A DNA stretch of 7,307 nucleotides, taken from Bacteroidales bacterium (GTDB taxonomy: Bacteria; Bacteroidota; Bacteroidia; Bacteroidales; UBA7960). A program made the translations under genes and the position numbers. Positions 6,432-7,307 of this stretch are shown here, piece by piece (position 1 is the stretch's first letter; every line of letters begins with the position of its first letter). Under the pieces are notes generated by a model. It made no database searches. It saw only the letters and a program-made list of their open reading frames with translations, and was not told the origin of the DNA. The DNA lies in assembly GCA_003557765.1 (NCBI GenBank), contig PWNO01000080.1, positions 1 to 7,307 of the forward strand. Direction: 5' to 3'.

Positions 6432-6459
6432 TTTTGGCTTTTAGCTGTTGGCTTTTGGC
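6432..6459. repeat. Heptanucleotide tandem repeat, four units of TTTTGGC type
   Basis: Four consecutive 7-base units: TTTTGGC (6432-6438), TTTTAGC (6439-6445), TGTTGGC (6446-6452), TTTTGGC (6453-6459). A more diverged unit, TATTGGT, may precede at 6425-6431. It lies in the predicted 5' leader of the lipoprotein gene, upstream of its ATG. Similar period-7 short tandem repeats occur between genes in Bacteroidota and, as STRR elements, in cyanobacteria; their function is unknown. Confidence 0.75.
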
Positions 6460-6619
6460 AGGAGCCAGAAGCAGACCTGGTGACATTACGCAAGCATCAA
6501 ATAACCAAGGATTTGCAAAATTATAAATGCATGAACCGGGTTATGCCAACGGGATTGACGCACAGCACGGTGATTATATTGATATTTCGACTTTTTAACA
6601 TTTTGACAGGATTGAAACT

Positions 6620-7249
6620 ATGAAAAAAACATTGATGATTTGGATCGGACTGGTCGCTATGATGGTGATGGCGGCATGCGGCCCCAGGCAAGAGCCTGCC
6701 CGCGACATGGATGAACCCACTGATGCACTGGTCGAAGAAACACCATATGACCCGGCAAGGGGGTTGCTAATTTCTGAAACACATCAGCGCTTTTTTGACA
6801 ACCTGGCCAGCTTATGTGGTCAGTCTTTTATTGGCGAGCAGATCTACCGTAGTCACCACGCTTCAGGCTGGGAAGATTATGAGATGGTGATGTTCGTGGA
6901 TGTATGTGAGGAAGACCGCATCCTCATTCCCTTCCACGTGGGTGATGATGAGTCGCGCACCTGGATGTTCCTGGTGGAAGAAGGGCAGCTTCGGTTGCGT
7001 CACGACCACCGCTACCCCGATGGCACACCCGAAGAGGAGAGTCTCTATGGAGGCTATGCCGATGATACCGGTACGGCATTTGAACAACATTTTCATGCGG
7101 ATGACTTTACTGCGGGATTGATCGATGGTGGTGAAGGCAACGTATGGACCATTCGTCTGGATGAGGCCGTGACCACCTTTACATACCGGCTGGAACGGGA
7201 TGGGGAAAAACGCATGCGCGTCGATTTTGACCTTACAGAGCCGCTTTAG
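6620..7249 (+). CDS. Small lipoprotein of a conserved family of unknown function
   Basis: A 209-residue protein. MKKTLMIWIGL, a hydrophobic core and the lipobox VMAAC put the lipidated residue at Cys20, so it should be anchored in the envelope. An acidic, proline-rich linker (about 21-48) precedes one compact domain. Its notable segments are FFDNLASLCGQSF (58-70), MVMFVDVC (89-96), RILIPFHVGDDESRTW (100-115), LRLRHDHRYPDG (124-135), YGG (143-145), NVWTIRL (174-180), FTYRLER and MRVDFDL. I recall this series (LASLCGQ, IPFHVGxDxSRTW, KHDHRHxDG, YGG) from uncharacterised secreted proteins of other bacteria, including Proteobacteria, so the domain looks conserved although it has no function I can name. 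Two further cysteines (66, 96) could form a disulfide. AGGA at 6608-6611 lies 8 nt before ATG 6620. The gene stands alone, with a promoter box about 210 nt upstream and heptamer repeats on both sides. Confidence 0.85.
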   Translation: MKKTLMIWIGLVAMMVMAACGPRQEPARDMDEPTDALVEETPYDPARGLLISETHQRFFDNLASLCGQSFIGEQIYRSHHASGWEDYEMVMFVDVCEEDRILIPFHVGDDESRTWMFLVEEGQLRLRHDHRYPDGTPEEESLYGGYADDTGTAFEQHFHADDFTAGLIDGGEGNVWTIRLDEAVTTFTYRLERDGEKRMRVDFDLTEPL

Positions 7250-7265
7250 GTTGCCTGGCTGGGAG

Positions 7266-7307
7266 GAAGTAAGAAGTAAGAAGTAGGCAGTAAGAAGTAA
7301 GAAGTAA
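7266..7307. repeat. Heptanucleotide tandem repeat, six units of GAAGTAA type, reaching the right edge
   Basis: Six consecutive 7-base units: GAAGTAA (7266-7272, 7273-7279), GAAGTAG (7280-7286), GCAGTAA (7287-7293), GAAGTAA (7294-7300, 7301-7307). It begins 16 nt after the stop codon of the lipoprotein gene and probably continues beyond the window. The period of 7 is not a multiple of 3, so the TAA/TAG in each unit closes all three rightward reading frames. It lacks the repeat-spacer structure of a CRISPR array. Confidence 0.9.

Larger units (their letters stand above)
6090..6619. other. 530-base divergent intergenic region without a supported gene
   Basis: This gap separates the leftward ABC gene from the rightward lipoprotein gene. 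It holds, from left to right, a start-site hairpin (6090-6104), a leftward -7 box (6176-6183), a small inverted repeat ATAGC-TAAT-GCTAT (6193-6206), a paired set of divergent -7 boxes (6363-6411) and a heptamer repeat (6432-6459). Between 6210 and 6360 I see no clear signal. Short open frames cross both strands (60-81 codons), but none shows a recognisable domain, a credible start or a plausible product. A decayed gene in 6180-6390 cannot be excluded by eye. Confidence 0.6.

Noticed and set aside
6555..6580. TTGACG ... TATATT as a sigma70-like promoter for the lipoprotein gene
   Set aside because: The spacer is 14 nt, too short, and Bacteroidota use a different consensus. The TATCTTTG at 6404-6411 fits better.
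6378..6623. 81-codon plus-strand frame ending at the lipoprotein start
   Set aside because: It would run through the -7 box and the heptamer repeat, has no ribosome-binding site and codes for no recognisable protein.
7266..7307. CRISPR array
   Set aside because: Contiguous 7-base units with no spacers and no cas genes.
1..7307. A defence, toxin-antitoxin, secretion-effector or mobile system
   Set aside because: All five protein genes belong to envelope or transport families. I found no nuclease, helicase, recombinase, toxin or tRNA signature on either strand.

Overview
The window reads as chromosomal DNA of a member of the Bacteroidota. The evidence is a gliding-motility gene pair (gldE, gldD), a large DUF5686 / carboxypeptidase-regulatory-like outer-membrane protein, lipoproteins, and several perfect copies of the Bacteroidota -7 promoter element (TAnnTTTG) in the gaps between genes. 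I see no phage, plasmid, transposase, CRISPR or stable-RNA gene. All the protein genes look intact except gldD, which is cut by the left edge.

Layout, left to right. (1) 1-340, minus: the first 113 codons of the lipoprotein gene gldD. (2) 341-527: gldE-gldD spacer with a nested inverted repeat and a possible 21-codon leader ORF just before gldD. (3) 528-1856, minus: gldE, a CNNM/CBS/CorC-type membrane protein, probably starting at TTG 1856. (4) 1857-1956: a divergent promoter region with a TATTTTTG box facing each way. (5) 1957-4374, plus: DUF5686 outer-membrane protein. (6) 4371-6089, minus: a fused two-domain peptide-type ABC ATPase, convergent with the previous gene and sharing a TTAA that supplies both stop codons. 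(7) 6090-6619: a 530-base regulatory gap with divergent TATCTTTG boxes forming an inverted repeat, an operator-like palindrome, a second leftward promoter box, a hairpin over the ABC start, and a heptanucleotide tandem repeat. (8) 6620-7249, plus: a small lipoprotein of a conserved family without known function. (9) 7266-7307: a second heptanucleotide tandem repeat running off the right edge.

How the genes fit together: gldE and gldD probably form one leftward transcription unit at the cell envelope, with GldD linked to gliding and type IX secretion. The DUF5686 protein, the ABC ATPase and the small lipoprotein are also envelope or transport functions, but each looks like its own transcription unit and nothing shows a shared pathway. 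The ABC ATPase has no permease or binding protein beside it. I did not find a convincing new biological system. The most interesting signals are regulatory: the 6363-6411 divergent promoter/operator, the start-codon hairpin at 6090-6104, the gldE-gldD spacer, and the two heptamer arrays around the small lipoprotein gene.
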